A DNA stretch of 64,000 nt. Source: JAWKSY01 sp041402125. GTDB lineage: Bacteria; Planctomycetota; GCA-002687715; DRQF01. The first letter of the stretch is position 1; each line of letters starts with the position of its first letter. The notes below the pieces were generated by a model that searched no databases, was not told the DNA's origin, and saw only the letters and a program-made list of their open reading frames with translations. The translations under genes were made by a program, and so were the position numbers. The stretch is from positions 81,104 to 145,103 of the forward strand of contig JAWKSY010000012.1 in assembly GCA_041402125.1 (NCBI GenBank), read 5' to 3'. Shown piece by piece: positions 63,422 to 64,000 of the stretch.

Positions 63422-63703
63422 ATGGGACAGCGCAAGCGGCACACGCCGGACGAGATCATCAGGAAGCTCCGCGATGCGGAGGTGCACATGGCCGAGGGCA
63501 AGACGATCGCCGAGGTGGCGAAGCTCATCGGCGTCTCCGAGCAGACCTTCGCCCGCTGGCGCAACCAGTACGGCGGCATGAAGGGCTCGGATGCGAAGCG
63601 GCTGAAGGAGCTCGAGGACGAGAACCGTCGTCTGAAGAAGCTCGTCGCGGAGCAGGCTCTCGACAACGCCATGCTGAAGGACATCGCCCGGGGAAACTTC
63701 TGA
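63422..63703 (+). CDS. IS3-family transposase OrfA
   Basis: 93 residues: MGQRKRHTPDEIIRKLRDAE, helix-turn-helix IAEVAKLIGVSEQTFARWRN, zipper LKELEDENRRLKKLVAEQ. ATG 63422 follows AAAGGACTCCC. Intact. Confidence 0.95.
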   Translation: MGQRKRHTPDEIIRKLRDAEVHMAEGKTIAEVAKLIGVSEQTFARWRNQYGGMKGSDAKRLKELEDENRRLKKLVAEQALDNAMLKDIARGNF

Positions 63704-63726
63704 GCCCGACGCGTCGCCGTCGCGCG

Positions 63727-64000
63727 GTGGAGCACCTTCGAAAGGAGCACGGCGTTTCCGAACGCCGTGCCTGCAAGGTGCTCAGTCAGCCGCGATCGAC
63801 GCAGCGTCGTCGGGAGGAGAGCCCCGGTCGTGATCTGCCCCTGGTGCGCCAGCTGAAGGAGCTGGCGGCGCGCTTCCCGCGCTACGGAACTCCGAGGATG
63901 ACGGATCTCGTCAACAAGTCCGGCCCTCCGGTGAACCACAAGCGCATCGAGCGCCTGTGGCGCAAGGAGGGCATGCAGGTGCCGAAGAAGGCCCGGAAAA
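63727..64000 (+). CDS. IS3-family transposase OrfB, partial
   Basis: From GTG 63727 (VEHLRKEHGVSERRACKVL) the frame continues through PGRDLPLVRQLKELAARFPR and VNHKRIERLWRKEGMQVPKK to the window end; the DDE core lies beyond. An OrfAB frameshift product is expected. Confidence 0.9.
   Translation, partial: MEHLRKEHGVSERRACKVLSQPRSTQRRREESPGRDLPLVRQLKELAARFPRYGTPRMTDLVNKSGPPVNHKRIERLWRKEGMQVPKKARK

Larger units (their letters stand above)
63350..64000 (+). mobile_element. IS3 (IS407-like) copy, cut by window end
   Basis: Left end TGACCTTCCCCCCGTCCGCG. Near-identical to the copy at 39700, but with an intact OrfA start. Confidence 0.9.

Noticed and set aside
1..64000. DGR reverse transcriptase, template repeat, CRISPR array, complete tRNA or rRNA
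   Set aside because: Looked for on both strands; no YxDD-type reverse transcriptase motif, no AAC-rich copy of the variable segment, no regularly spaced repeats and no full cloverleaf were found.

Overview
The window is high-GC DNA that looks like a planctomycete-type chromosome (phylum Planctomycetota is an inference). The signs are an ECF sigma factor fused to a membrane segment and carboxypeptidase-regulatory-like domains, a secreted beta-helix protein ending in a choice-of-anchor-Q-like motif, and many membrane Ser/Thr kinases carrying TPR or formylglycine-generating-enzyme (FGE)-like C-terminal domains. No rRNA, complete tRNA or CRISPR array was seen.

Layout. 0-7.3 kb holds the secreted beta-helix protein, the frameshifted sigma fusion, and a divergent AraC regulator/alpha-beta hydrolase pair. 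7.6-34.5 kb is a kinase island. It has two kinase-TPR genes (7.6 and 16.2 kb), four kinase-FGE genes (13.2, 20.4, 28.0 and 31.4 kb) and the first 24 codons of a seventh kinase (26.3 kb). Between them lie a soluble CZB chemoreceptor-like protein, a ParDE toxin-antitoxin pair, a macro-domain protein, an AlbA_2/HATPase regulator, a DUF6933-like protein and a complete IS3 element. 34.6-45.3 kb is a pile of mobile elements: an IS3 remnant, an ISL3 copy with an 8-bp target duplication inside an older transposase-derived element, and an IS3 copy apparently cut by an IS21 copy that is itself cut by another IS3 with a 4-bp duplication. A DUF4238-like gene survives among them. 45.3-52.2 kb has visibly lower GC and carries lipoprotein and membrane-anchored genes, four of them preceded by the same G-rich repeat. 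52.2-55.5 kb is a graveyard of IS3/IS21 copies. 56.0-57.6 kb has two unrecognised genes. 58.2-62.7 kb is a compact zinc/manganese-type uptake operon (His-rich secreted protein, outer-membrane porin, binding protein, ATPase, permease) bracketed by 70-bp direct repeats. The window ends in another IS3 copy that has replaced most of a secreted-protein gene.

The most interesting signal is at the C-termini of the kinase-FGE proteins. Three paralogs share near-identical flanks around about 32 codons in which substitutions fall on first and second codon positions while the third base stays the same. The FGE fold is a C-type-lectin fold, the usual target of diversity-generating retroelements (DGRs), and these copies lack the cysteines of catalytic FGE. 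My reading is that these are transmembrane kinases with an outside lectin-like sensor that is, or was, diversified by a DGR encoded elsewhere. No reverse transcriptase or template repeat is in this window, so this remains a hypothesis.
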